Notes under the pieces: model-generated
What the model saw: only the letters and a program-made list of their open reading frames with translations
Told to the model about the DNA's origin: nothing
Databases searched by the model: none
Source of the DNA: Clavaria fumosa
Lineage: Eukaryota > Basidiomycota > Agaricomycetes > Agaricales > Clavariaceae
Assembly: GCA_951802425.1 (NCBI GenBank)
Contig: OX637797.1
Location: 3,224,001 to 3,288,000 of the forward strand
Reading direction: 5' to 3'
Length of the DNA stretch: 64,000 bases
Made by a program: the position numbers and the translations under genes
Shown: positions 32,700 through 43,268 of the stretch, piece by piece
Numbering within the stretch: position 1 is the stretch's first letter
Layout of the letters: each line of letters begins with the position of its first letter

Positions 32700-33182
32700 T
32701 AGTCCTCGAGGTCGTCGAGGTTAATGTCAATGGTGCTGTGGGCTGGTGACCTCTCTCCTGAGGTCGCGGAGTCTGGTAATGCAACTGCTAAGGCCTCTCT
32801 CAACCTCTGCTCTCGTCTGCTCTGTTCCTGTGCGTATAGCCTTCCGAAGTAAGGTGCGAGTCTTCTCTCCTCTTCGATAATCCAAAGCTCGAAAGGCCAT
32901 AGTTCTCGCAGTCCTACTACTGCTGTTTCCATCTCCGAAACGTCGGATTCCATAGGGGTGTCCGGGTAGATTTCTGCTCTTACACGGGTGTCAAAATACC
33001 TTGCTCAGTATTCGTTTTCTCCAAAATCGAGGACCGTGGTGAGCCACTCGTCTGTGATGTCTTCGTTACGCATCGGGTATGCCAGGGTGATTCTCTCGTC
33101 GTTCTGTCGCACACGATGGGCGGGGGAATAGGAGGGAAGCTAGGCCGACCAGGCTTGACGGGGTCGAGGTAGCTAGGGGGGG

Positions 33183-33192
33183 ACGTTGAAAT
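33183..33192 (-). promoter_or_regulatory. Predicted self-primer binding site of Gyp-D
   Basis: On the minus strand ATTTCAACGT begins two bases inside the LTR border. It is complementary to ACGTTGAAAT in the transcript start region of the LTR (plus-strand 21409-21418). The copy in the split 5' LTR (33241-33250) carries one C-to-T change. Confidence 0.6.
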
Positions 33193-33408
33193 TGTGTCAG
33201 TCCAGGTCCCTAACAAAAGCGGAAGGGGGAAAGTAACTCGATTTCAATGTAAGGAACTACACTCATTACATGGATACTATATATATTAGGGGAAGAGGCT
33301 GTGTGAAAGATGAGTCACAAAATGGTGAACGAGGCTACGTGCACTGAGTCGCGCGGGACAGGGGAGGCACTATAGGGAAAAGGGGATGCCAAATAGGGAA
33401 GGTAGCGG

Positions 33409-34326
33409 TGTAAGGACCATATGCGATCTAAACACGGAAACATGACAGATACCGACTATCCGGATGTTTTGCGATCCAAAGAAATTACGTGCGATACGAA
33501 CCGATAACGATCCGACACCGTCCGATAACCACCGATAGTATCCGATACATGTCCGATGTCGGACACTTCGGTCTTCAATCCCCCGTGACGATCACAGCCC
33601 ACCGCTCTCACACACCGCCCACGCCTCTCTATTTCACCTCTCCAGCACGGTCAGCGCTCGACATACACACTATTCCATTCCCATTCCTTTATTTCATATA
33701 CCATGCTGTAAATTTCATATTATGATCCCTTTCAACCATTCAATCGTTTAAACGTTTCAAACCCTTTGCAGTACCTTGTCCATTGTTCTTAGTACCCCTT
33801 TGCTGTACCAGCCCCACTTTCCTTCAGTTTATGAGCGGTCCGGACATTTGCTAGTTATCGGACATTTCATTCCTCCGAGCTACTCATTTCCCTTGTGATA
33901 TAACTCCTTCATGTAACCCTTCACGCGACATGGCGCTGTTCCATGTGTTTTCCGGACATTTCCGTACATTCCAATTTGCTGTACTTACAGAACTGTACTT
34001 AAGTACACTCCGGACCTCTCTGAAATACAGCTTTCTGAACCCCTTCTCTCTGTTAGAAACCTCACCTAAGCTCACCCGTCGTCGCAACCTTCGATCCGCT
34101 GGCCTCCGTCGTTGCCGGCCCTTCGTCTTATCGCACCATCCTTATCGGATTTTATCGGACACATAGCAGAATATCCCGGACACCGTATATTTCTATTTCT
34201 CACATATTTTGAATTCATACTCCACATCCTCAAGGGTGTTTGGTGAATCTCTAACGCCTTACAGGAACCCCTGAAGGACTTGACTGTAATCAAGCAGTTG
34301 CAGCAAGAACCGTAATACCCACTACA
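33409..34326 (+). repeat. Gyp-B 5' LTR
   Basis: 918 bp. Rich in CCGGACA/TCCGATA-type motifs. The partner at 42351 is virtually identical. Confidence 0.96.
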
Positions 34327-34330
34327 ATTC

Positions 34331-34349
34331 TGGAGCCCACCGCGAGGGG
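34331..34349 (+). promoter_or_regulatory. tRNA-type primer binding site of Gyp-B
   Basis: TGGAGCCCACCGCGAGGGG starts four bases after the LTR with the TGG expected opposite a tRNA CCA end. The complement continues into a T-loop-like GTTGAACC. The tRNA species was not identified. This differs from the self-priming families A, C and D. Confidence 0.55.
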
Positions 34350-34715
34350 TTCAACAAGACGTCTTCACTACCACCCTCAAGGATTCCCAGAGGCTCATCC
34401 GCTCCTCAGCCTCGACGCTCCGAACGCCTGAGAAGTCGAAACCCGAATCCGATCACAGAACCACCGCCCTCCGAACCCCCCGGAGAAGTAATTGAAACTT
34501 CCCACCTTCTTCCATCGGACATTCCCAGTATCTCATCCATTGTCTACTCCCACACGAGTTTCACCACTCCGGATCCCTCACTACCACAGACCTTCGAACA
34601 ACCACACTCACCGCTTACACCACTTCCCCTTGAACCAGACATCCTTCATTTCCCGCCCGAAACACCTCAGAATTCACCAGACGAAGTTCACTCACCGCCC
34701 CACGCACCAATACAA

Positions 34716-36713
34716 ATGGCCAACCAACCGAGATATCCGCTCCGTGGCGCCCACGGGGCCCCTGCCTTTGACGGAGTACCGACACACCTCAACCGGTACT
34801 TCGAGGACATCGACATCGTGCTCACCGGCGTCAACCCGGACGTTCCAGAACCCGATTTAATTCGGTACGCCAAGCACTATCTCGACACCGATACGTGTCT
34901 CCTCTGGGAGACTCTTTCACCTGACCCGGACCCGGTATGGACGTGGGATACCTTCAAAGCGGCCGTCCGACGACTTTATCCAGGATCTGATGGAGGTCGC
35001 TTATTTTCCGTCGCCGACCTGGACCGTTTCATATCGGACTCGGCCCAAAAGGGAGTTTACACGCGCGCAGAACACGGAGAATACTATCGGGACTTTCTCC
35101 GGATCACCTCGCACTTGATCACATCACAGCGTATGTCCACAAATGACAGGAACCGACTTTACATCCTCGGATTTGGGGATCATACAAGGCGTCGGATCGA
35201 AAGCCGACTCGCTATCATACTACCAAACCACCATCCGGAGGATCCTTACCCCATGAATGAAGTACATGGTGCAGCTGAATTTCTTCTCTCCTCGACGTCC
35301 CCCCACTCTGCGACAACCGATCAACTTTCCGGACCCGTCCGTCTCGCATCTTCAGCCCCCGGGAGAGAAACGAAACCGGTAGTCAAGAAGGAAGAATTTG
35401 ATATGTCCGCAGCCTGGGCAACATTCGCTTCCACAATGGCTCGCCTGGAATCGATTTTGACAGCCCAATCTCTCGAACCGGCAAGACACTCCGCTCCCCG
35501 GACAACGAACTCTCCCGCAGGCCGGACGTGTAATTTCTGTTCGGAAATAGGTCATTTTGTTAGTGCCTGTCCGAAGGCCCTCGAATACATTAAGTCCGGC
35601 AAATGTATACGGAACACAGAAGGCAGGATTTGTCTCCCCTCCGGACGATATTTGCCAGGCACTATCTCAGGGAACAACCTATCCGAGCGCTTCGACAAGT
35701 ACTACGCTACATACCAATCCCAGAACACGCAACCGGCGACAACCGCGGTATTTGAAGCACAGCCGATCGGACAATCCGCTCACCCCCCGGACATGGAAGA
35801 CGATTCGGACGAGGAAGATGACGAGAATACCGTGTTGGAAAACATGGTCCGCACCTTTGCAAATGATGTCGCGAAGAAAGTAGACAAGGGCAAAAGGAAA
35901 GCACCCACACCCAGGAATACCGATCCTCAGCCATCTAGGTTACCGCCCCCACCCGCCGTTGTTATTACGCCGCCTCAGGTCACTCGTCCATCAAAGCCGG
36001 AGAAAATCGAACGACCCGACGTCCAGTACCATTACCAAGCTCCGATCGAAAATCCGGTAACCGTTCAACAAGTATTCGATCGCGCACTCGACATGCCAGT
36101 CCGCGTCACACCTCGCGAACTACTCGCCATTTCCGGAGACATCCGCAAAAAGATGAAGGATGTGGTTACCGCTCGTCGCGTTCCGGTCACCGCGTCCATC
36201 GTACAGGATACGCTCTATACAAACATTACGGTCCCGGACACCTCCGATCTTGTTGTCGCCGTCGACGCTGCTCCGCTCCGCATCGTAGAAGGGATATTGG
36301 ACAACCGGATCGCCGCGGAGTGCCTGCTCGACCAAGGCAGCTCAATCGTGGCAATGCGAAGAGACGTTTGGGAGAAACTCGGCAACCCACTACACTCCGA
36401 GAACGTTATTCACATGGAATCCTCTCATGGCACCATCGCTCCGACCCTCGGACTCATCAAGAATTTCCCCCTACAGATCGGTCCGTGCACATTCCATGTT
36501 CAAATGCAAGTAGCAGACACGTTGCCCTGCGAGGTTCTTGTCGGACGACCGTTTTTCATGTTAACCGGTTCCCAAACGATTGACCATCCCCACGGGGCCC
36601 AGGACCTTATTCTCAACGATCCAAACACCGGAGAAAGAATCATAGTGCCAACGAAGGAGCGAATCCCGATCCGCAAATCCTTGAAGAACAAGAAACCGCA
36701 TCCGGATTTTTGA
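34716..36713 (+). CDS. gag: Gyp-B Gag-protease
   Basis: 665 residues from ATG (MANQPRYPLRGAHG). N-terminal capsid-like region, a CCHC knuckle CNFCSEIGHFVSAC at residue 272, a long acidic and proline-rich linker (DDSDEEDDENT), then a retropepsin-like domain. Its active-site loop reads LLDQGSSIVAM (Asp539), with Gln where Ser or Thr is usual, followed by the ALVGRPFF-type VLVGRPFF strand. Protease is therefore fused to Gag rather than Pol. The pol frame is open from 36584, giving about 130 nt of overlap in the -1 frame. Confidence 0.88.
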   Translation: MANQPRYPLRGAHGAPAFDGVPTHLNRYFEDIDIVLTGVNPDVPEPDLIRYAKHYLDTDTCLLWETLSPDPDPVWTWDTFKAAVRRLYPGSDGGRLFSVADLDRFISDSAQKGVYTRAEHGEYYRDFLRITSHLITSQRMSTNDRNRLYILGFGDHTRRRIESRLAIILPNHHPEDPYPMNEVHGAAEFLLSSTSPHSATTDQLSGPVRLASSAPGRETKPVVKKEEFDMSAAWATFASTMARLESILTAQSLEPARHSAPRTTNSPAGRTCNFCSEIGHFVSACPKALEYIKSGKCIRNTEGRICLPSGRYLPGTISGNNLSERFDKYYATYQSQNTQPATTAVFEAQPIGQSAHPPDMEDDSDEEDDENTVLENMVRTFANDVAKKVDKGKRKAPTPRNTDPQPSRLPPPPAVVITPPQVTRPSKPEKIERPDVQYHYQAPIENPVTVQQVFDRALDMPVRVTPRELLAISGDIRKKMKDVVTARRVPVTASIVQDTLYTNITVPDTSDLVVAVDAAPLRIVEGILDNRIAAECLLDQGSSIVAMRRDVWEKLGNPLHSENVIHMESSHGTIAPTLGLIKNFPLQIGPCTFHVQMQVADTLPCEVLVGRPFFMLTGSQTIDHPHGAQDLILNDPNTGERIIVPTKERIPIRKSLKNKKPHPDF

Positions 36714-37132
36714 GAGCTGGAGCCTCGAATGTCCGCAAACCAACGGACTTACCTCCGATCAATGCGGACACGGAAGCTATACCCAGATACGAGACTCCAG
36801 CCATTTTTCCTACTTCCGTTCACGTTCCCTTATCGTTTTCCCTTATAAACCCAGTCTCTCTCGACCCCTTCCCCTGTATCAGTATCTCGGACGTTTCTCT
36901 CGATTCCGCTGATTCCCCAGTCGCTATCGGACGTGAACCGTCGCGTCCAAATGTTGCAACCCCCTTGTACAACAAAACCCCCGAAATAAATTCCCTGTCT
37001 ACGGACGCCGTTCTTCCAGTTTACTTGGGAAAGAAATATAAGAAAGTCGCGAATCGCGTCAATCCGATCAAAGCGACAGTACCCAAAGAATTCCGGATTG
37101 TCTGACGCCGACACCCGGACCCCCTAGCCGAT

Positions 37133-40100
37133 ATGCCAACTCTTCCGACCCATCCCCCCGATTTCACCCCCGGTCTTCGATACACTCAAAACCGGAAAGA
37201 CACGCACAACGCCAACCCCACCGGATTCTTATGGCCGGAGGAAGAAAAACTCGTTCACCATCTTATTAAAGCCCAGGAAGACGCCTTCGCTTGGAAAGAG
37301 ACCGAAAAAGGACGATTCGACGCAAAATACTTCGATCCGATTATTATCCCGACAGTCGAACATATCCCTTGGATCTTCAAAAATATACCGATTCCCCCCG
37401 GTATTTACGACGAAGTTCTCAAAGTAATCCGGGAAAAGATCGCAGCCGGCGTTTATGAAGAATCCAACTCTTCTTATCGGTCCCAGTGGTTTTGCGTGTT
37501 AAAGAAAGACGGAAAGTCTCTCCGACTCGTGCACAACCTCCAGCCGCTTAACAAAATCACTATCGGCGATTCCGCGGTCCCCCCGATAATGGAGGTTTTT
37601 GCGGAATCATTCGCCGGACGCGGATGTTACGGATCACTCGACCTTTTCGTCTCCTTCGATCAGCGGTCTCTGGACGAACGAAGCCGAGACCTCACCACGT
37701 TTCAAACCCCTCTCGGAGCAAAACGGCTCACCTGCGTCCCCATGGGATACACCAACGCGACGCAGATTATGCATGGAGACGTCACGCATGTTCTACAAGA
37801 TGAAATTCCGCACGTAACTATCCCATTCGTAGACGATGTAGCGATCAAGGGCCCGGAAACCCGATACGAGCTTCCGGACGGCACCTACGAGACGATCCCT
37901 GAGAATCCGCAAATACGACGATTTGTTTGGGAGCATTTAAATAACGTCAACCGGGTGCTCCAACGAATCAAGAAAGTCGGAGGAACCTTTAACGGCAAGA
38001 AAACGACAATTTGCGTTCCCGAAGCAGTCGTTACCGGACATACGTGCACATACGAAGGACGAGTTCCGGATGCCTCCAACGTTCAGCGTATCCGGGACTG
38101 GCCTCCTTGCAAAACCCTGACCGATGTCCGATCATTTTTAGGGGTTTGCGGACTACTCCGGATATTCATTAAAAACTACGCCGTACTTGCCCGACCTCTT
38201 GTCAGTCTAACTCGCAAGGACGTGCCATTCAGATTCGAAAAAGAAGAACAAAACTCGATGGACCGACTCAAACACGCGATTCTGAACTCATCCGCCATCC
38301 GACCAATCGACTACCGCTCCGGACAACCCGTAATCCTCGCCGTCGACTCATCAAATATCGCCGTTGGTTTCGCACTCTTCCAAATTGGAGAAGATGGAAT
38401 ACGATATCCCTCCCGCTTTGGCTCCATTACCTGGAACGAACGCGAGGCCCGATACTCACAAGCAAAAATCGAATTATACGGACTCTTCCGCGCACTTCGG
38501 TCGTACCGGATTTACCTTATAGGCCTTCCGAAATTTACTGTCGAAATGGACGCGAAGTTCATTAAGGGTATGCTAAACAATCCGGACATTCAACCCAACG
38601 CTGCCATGAATCGATGGATTGCCGGTATACTACTCTTCGATTTCGATCTTGTTCATATTCCCGCAGATAAGCACACCGGAGCCGACGGACTATCACGCCG
38701 ACGTGCCGCAGATGGTGAAGAAGATACCGAGTCTGAAGATCACGAAGAATGGATCGATCGGAGCTACGTATTCGCCATGGAACACATGAATCGAGCACCG
38801 GACGCTTCCTACACATCCGAGACACGACTCGCCGGCATCACCCATACTCGCTTCAAAGTTTACACAGGATCGACGCTACTCAATTCGACGGTACCACCCG
38901 AGGAATCACCGACCCCGAACGAATCTTCCGCCGTCCTTATACCCCGATCCGATGCAGCAAACAAAAGAGAAGAACAGATTCGCAAAATTGAATCTTTCCT
39001 TCGAAACCCGATCCGTCCCTCCGGCATTGACGCAAACCAGTTCCGACGACTGGTCCGCTCCGCATCCGAGTTCTTCATCCTAGATGACAAATTATGGCGT
39101 CGCCGACCTAACGGATACCACCAAGTAGTACCTCCGGACCACAAACGTCTCGCAATTATCACAGAGGCACACGATTCACTCGGCCACAAAGGCGTTTACG
39201 TTATCCGGACACGTATTCTAAATCGGTTCTGGTGGCCGGTGCTGGATCAAGACGTAAAATGGTTTGTCAAAACTTGTCACCAATGCCAAACTCGGCAAAT
39301 CCGGAAGATCTTCATTCCACCGACGGTCGCTACACCGGCCGGTCTTTTCCGTCGAGCGCACATTGATACTATGTTCCTACCAAGAGCCCGTGGTTTCCGA
39401 CTTCTCGTCCACGCCCGATGCTCGTTATCCGCATATCCGGAAGCAAGACCGCTACGAAACGAGACCGCCCGACTTCTCGGAACCTTCATATTCGAAGATA
39501 TACTATGCCGATGGGGAGCAGTAGAAGAGATTATCACGGATAACGGAGCCCCATTTATCAAAGCCCTCGATTTCCTTAAGAAACGGTACGGAATCCATCA
39601 CATCCGTATATCCGGATACAACTCCCGCGCTAACGGCGTCATCGAACATGCCCATCGATCGGTCCGTGAGTCGTTAATCAAAGCAGCAGATGGAGACGAA
39701 TCGAAATGGCCGGACGTTTTACCCTCAGTCATTTGGGCAGAACGAACCACGATCCAACGGTCCACCGGCCACTCCCCATTTTACATCGCACATGGCGTCG
39801 AACCGCTTTTCCCCTTCGACATATCCGAAGCAACATATTTAATTCCGACCGCCGACGCCCCGATGACCACTCCGGAACTGATAGCCCTTCGTGCCCGCCA
39901 ACTGCAAAAACGAGAAGAAGATCTAGCAACAATCGCCGATAAAGTGCTCGCTGCCCGCAAACAATCCGTCAAGCAGTTCATCGACGCACACCGGAAGTCT
40001 ATTATCGACTACGACTTCCAACCCGGATCGTTGGTATTGATCCGCAATTCGGCCGTTGAAATGGAATTAAATCGAAAAACAAAACCGCGATTCTTCGGAC

Positions 40101-40447
40101 CGATGATCGTCGTTCGCCGAACACAATATGGCGCCTATATTCTCTCGGAACTCGACGGCGCCGTTTCCAAAATCCACTACGCAGCTTTCCGCATCATTCC
40201 CTACTATCCGAGGTCGCAAACATCGATTCCGGTCACTTCTATCATCGACCAAACGACGGAGATAAACGAGGACATCTCTCCCTATCAAATACACGAGGCG
40301 TCACCCAACTCTATCGACAGAGAAGATGAGCAAAACCAAGCGGCTGACCTATCCGATGAATCCGATAATGAAACCACCGACGACGACACTGCAGAAACTC
40401 GTCCGCAACGCTCCGGAGCAACCCGGAACCTTCGGCCTCGCCATTAA
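37133..40447 (+). CDS. pol: Gyp-B Pol (RT, RNase H, integrase)
   Basis: 1104 residues from ATG. RT has the box FVDDV (first Asp residue 234). RNase H LAVDSSNIAVGFALF has its Asp at 405. The integrase has an HHCC finger (HDSLGHKG...CHQCQ) and Asp745, Asp803 and Glu838, the D-X57-D-X34-E spacing of retroviral-type integrases. The C-terminus is acidic and ends LRPRH with no chromodomain. Upstream, the same frame is open from 36584 but broken by one TGA at 37103-37105, possibly CGA mutated. If so the native Pol would be a frameshift fusion to Gag and this copy is slightly damaged. Otherwise the ATG at 37133 is the start. Confidence 0.9.
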   Translation: MPTLPTHPPDFTPGLRYTQNRKDTHNANPTGFLWPEEEKLVHHLIKAQEDAFAWKETEKGRFDAKYFDPIIIPTVEHIPWIFKNIPIPPGIYDEVLKVIREKIAAGVYEESNSSYRSQWFCVLKKDGKSLRLVHNLQPLNKITIGDSAVPPIMEVFAESFAGRGCYGSLDLFVSFDQRSLDERSRDLTTFQTPLGAKRLTCVPMGYTNATQIMHGDVTHVLQDEIPHVTIPFVDDVAIKGPETRYELPDGTYETIPENPQIRRFVWEHLNNVNRVLQRIKKVGGTFNGKKTTICVPEAVVTGHTCTYEGRVPDASNVQRIRDWPPCKTLTDVRSFLGVCGLLRIFIKNYAVLARPLVSLTRKDVPFRFEKEEQNSMDRLKHAILNSSAIRPIDYRSGQPVILAVDSSNIAVGFALFQIGEDGIRYPSRFGSITWNEREARYSQAKIELYGLFRALRSYRIYLIGLPKFTVEMDAKFIKGMLNNPDIQPNAAMNRWIAGILLFDFDLVHIPADKHTGADGLSRRRAADGEEDTESEDHEEWIDRSYVFAMEHMNRAPDASYTSETRLAGITHTRFKVYTGSTLLNSTVPPEESPTPNESSAVLIPRSDAANKREEQIRKIESFLRNPIRPSGIDANQFRRLVRSASEFFILDDKLWRRRPNGYHQVVPPDHKRLAIITEAHDSLGHKGVYVIRTRILNRFWWPVLDQDVKWFVKTCHQCQTRQIRKIFIPPTVATPAGLFRRAHIDTMFLPRARGFRLLVHARCSLSAYPEARPLRNETARLLGTFIFEDILCRWGAVEEIITDNGAPFIKALDFLKKRYGIHHIRISGYNSRANGVIEHAHRSVRESLIKAADGDESKWPDVLPSVIWAERTTIQRSTGHSPFYIAHGVEPLFPFDISEATYLIPTADAPMTTPELIALRARQLQKREEDLATIADKVLAARKQSVKQFIDAHRKSIIDYDFQPGSLVLIRNSAVEMELNRKTKPRFFGPMIVVRRTQYGAYILSELDGAVSKIHYAAFRIIPYYPRSQTSIPVTSIIDQTTEINEDISPYQIHEASPNSIDREDEQNQAADLSDESDNETTDDDTAETRPQRSGATRNLRPRH

Positions 40448-40504
40448 GTATTTTTTCTCCATCATATCCTTCATTTTTCTATACTTCACATTGATTCAAA
40501 CCTT

Positions 40505-40505
<1 letters not shown>

Positions 40506-40535
<30 letters not shown>
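40506..40535 (+). repeat. A30 homopolymer
   Basis: Thirty adenines about 60 bp after the pol stop, between pol and the end of the antisense gene. They could derive from a retrotransposed poly(A) tail or be a simple slippage tract. Confidence 0.9.
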
Positions 40536-40537
<2 letters not shown>

Positions 40538-40677
40538 GAAATTTCGGACAAGTCCAAACTTTATACCCGACGTTCTTTCAACCATTTTCTCACATTCTCA
40601 CATTCCTCACTTATCCCACACGACATACCATACCAAATAGAAAAAGAAAAACATATATAAAAACAAAAACAAAATAT

Positions 40678-42193
40678 TTACTTAGAGGACGACTCGCCAA
40701 GGAGGAGCATCCGGAGCAGCTCCGCTCCGGCCTTCACCTGGTCCGCCCCCCTCTCCATCATCTCCAGCGCCCTATCGAGCGCCTCCCTCCCGGACACCCC
40801 TCGCGCCACCTCCCGCTCCTTACCCTTCCGACTTGGTCCCGCCTCCGCCTTCTTCTTCTTTGCCGGCGGCTCCTCCACCAGCTCCACACTGGTATCCTCC
40901 TCAATCTCGTCCTCCTCCTCCGGCGTCGTCTCCTCGCGAACCGGTACCCGCGTCGCACCTCGCCTCGGCCTCTTACTTCCGCTCGCTCCCGCCGCCTTCG
41001 GACCTGTTCCGATACGTTAGCAAATGCGGACCCGATACCTTCTCGACATACCTTCCGTTCCGGACACCGCCGCTCTCTCTGTTTTCGCTCCTGAAACACA
41101 CCTATCATTTGTCTCATCATGAAAAATAAAAAGAATACCACTTACCTCGCACAGCCGACAGACTGCACGATACCTTATACGTCCGGCACCACCGGCACGC
41201 TATCCCCTCCACTCCGTAGCACGCCCGCCACTTCCGGGTGCACTCCTTGCACCCCGGAACGTGCTCCTAATCATTATATCAGACGTCGAAAAAGCCTCAC
41301 ATATCTTAATTAACCACTCACCTTATCTCCAGGCTGCCGCGCAGCCCGGGACTCTATGTCGCTCTTCGCCCTCGCTCCGCTGCCTTCCGCCTCGCGATCT
41401 CCACCCACACCGGAGTCGCCATCATCCGCGCACCGTCCCGGTGCACGAACATCGGCTCCTCCACCGACTGCTCGCCTCCCCCGGCCACCGCACTCACCGC
41501 CGCCGCCTCGATAACACCGACGGGCGTCACCCCGTCGGTTCCCCACACGGTCCGATGACCGTCCGGATCCTCCCCTGCCGCCACCTCGTCCACACGCAGC
41601 TCTCCGGCGTCCGGTGATATCGTCGTCGTTGTTACCGCCGCTGCACCGGACTCCGCCGCTCCCGTCGTCGTCGTTGTTGCCGCCGCCGCCGCCTCGCCCT
41701 CGTCGTCGCTGTCACTTACGACAATTAAGCGCGCCCGGGCAAGGCGCGCCCTCTTCTCGGCAGCCCGCCTCTCCTCCGCCTCCGCCTCTGCTGCGGCCCG
41801 CTCAGTAGCCGCCCTCTCCTCGCTCGTGCGCTGTTTCTCGGCCTCGACCTCCTCCCGCCTTCTCGTCCGCTCAGCGGACCACTCGTCCCCGCGGAGCTTC
41901 TGCCACTTCTTGAGCCTTCGCGCGACCCGGACGAGTCCCTCGTCCACCTCCACGTCGTCGTCGATCGCTGCCACATATCCGGCAAGAAAATCGTCCTAAA
42001 AACGTTGTCAGTGCGATACAAAAAGTACGAAAGATTCTCGTTCACGCACCGCGTCACCCGCATACGTCCCCACCCACTCCGCGCACTCTCCATCCTGCCC
42101 CCGATCCGGCAACTCCTCGCCCGGCGCCATGGCCTGCGCCTCGGTCATCGCCTGGACTGCGTTTCGAAAGATTGAAGAATCGAAGTTTTCCAT
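40678..42193 (-). CDS. Antisense spliced gene inside Gyp-B, Zn2Cys6-like protein
   Basis: Model on the minus strand: exons 42193-42050, 41995-41498, 41390-41322, 41266-41146, 41090-41052 and 41003-40678, about 398 residues. Introns of 54, 55, 55 and 48 nt have good donors (GTGCGT, GTGAGT, GTAAGT, GTATGT) and AG acceptors, and phases agree throughout. The 107-nt intron 41497-41391 is less sure; it is needed to avoid a TAG. The product starts MENFDSSIFRNAVQ, then has a charged Ala/Glu/Arg coiled coil, an acidic SDSDDEGE patch, a six-cysteine cluster C-X2-C-X6-C-X7-C-X2-C-X6-C, a basic/acidic segment (GSKRPRRG, EEEDEIEED) and a KKKK nuclear-localisation-like stretch. Probably a nuclear DNA-binding factor carried by the element. 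Function is inference. Confidence 0.75.
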
Positions 42194-42350
42194 TGTCGGA
42201 GAGTTGACGTGTTGCTGTCGCTGGAGAAAACACAAGGGTGTGTTTGGACCTATGTGCACCCACACGACGCGTACTTCACGATCAACAAACCGTTATTTGG
42301 CCTTGTTTGGTTGCAACCGAGGGCGGTTGCATTTTCAGCCCCCGGGAGAA

Positions 42351-43268
42351 TGTAAGGACCATATGCGATCTAAACACGGAAACATGACAGATACCGACTA
42401 TCCGGATGTTTTGCGATCCAAAGAAATTACGTGCGATACGAACCGATAACGATCCGACACCGTCCGATAACCACCGATAGTATCCGATACATGTCCAATG
42501 TCGGACACTTCGGTCTTCAATCCCCCGTGACGATCACAGCCCACCGCTCTCACACACCGCCCACGCCTCTCTATTTCACCTCTCCAGCACGGTCAGCGCT
42601 CGACATACACACTATTCCATTCCCATTCCTTTATTTCATATACCATGCTGTAAATTTCATATTATGATCCCTTTCAACCATTCAATCGTTTAAACGTTTC
42701 AAACCCTTTGCAGTACCTTGTCCATTGTTCTTAGTACCCCTTTGCTGTACCAGCCCCACTTTCCTTCAGTTTATGAGCGGTCCGGACATTTGCTAGTTAT
42801 CGGACATTTCATTCCTCCGAGCTACTCATTTCCCTTGTGATATAACTCCTTCATGTAACCCTTCACGCGACATGGCGCTGTTCCATGTGTTTTCCGGACA
42901 TTTCCGTACATTCCAATTTGCTGTACTTACAGAACTGTACTTAAGTACACTCCGGACCTCTCTGAAATACAGCTTTCTGAACCCCTTCTCTCTGTTAGAA
43001 ACCTCACCTAAGCTCACCCGTCGTCGCAACCTTCGATCCGCTGGCCTCCGTCGTTGCCGGCCCTTCGTCTTATCGCACCATCCTTATCGGATTTTATCGG
43101 ACACATAGCAGAATATCCCGGACACCGTATATTTCTATTTCTCACATATTTTGAATTCATACTCCACATCCTCAAGGGTGTTTGGTGAATCTCTAACGCC
43201 TTACAGGAACCCCTGAAGGACTTGACTGTAATCAAGCAGTTGCAGCAAGAACCGTAATACCCACTACA
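42351..43268 (+). repeat. Gyp-B 3' LTR
   Basis: 918 bp, preceded by the short purine run GGGAGAA at 42344-42350. Confidence 0.96.

Larger units (their letters stand above)
26625..33110 (-). pseudogene. Gyp-D upstream open frame (ORF0), split by Gyp-C1
   Basis: Two pieces, 33110-32704 and 26803-26625, join in frame across the Gyp-C1 insertion (LDDLEDY then VNTDNDK). A possible start is ATG at about 33072 (MRNEDITDEW). A TGA near 33008 falls where CGA would give ENEYRARYFD. The product is acidic, with a Glu/Arg-rich helical part (EEERRLAPYFGRLYAQEQSR) and a C-terminal SVAIQTELSLIG. The position just upstream of gag matches ORF0 of Gyp-A1. No known family. Confidence 0.45.
33409..43268 (+). mobile_element. 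Gyp-B: 9.86-kb Ty3/Gypsy element with an antisense gene
   Basis: LTRs 33409-34326 and 42351-43268, both 918 bp, TGTAAGGACC...CCCACTACA, with one difference seen by eye (a CpG site near 33553). The 4-bp duplication GCGG (33405-33408 and 43269-43272) lies in the LTR of Gyp-D. Order: LTR, tRNA-type primer site, gag-protease, pol, A30 tract (40506-40535), antisense gene, LTR. It has no chromodomain. It is the youngest insertion in the window. Confidence 0.95.

Noticed and set aside
41310..41808. Plus-strand frames opposite the antisense gene (for example 41261-41617, 41614-41808)
   Set aside because: They are arginine/proline-rich mirror frames of a GC-rich coding strand. No domain and no splice logic, while the minus strand gives a phase-consistent gene.
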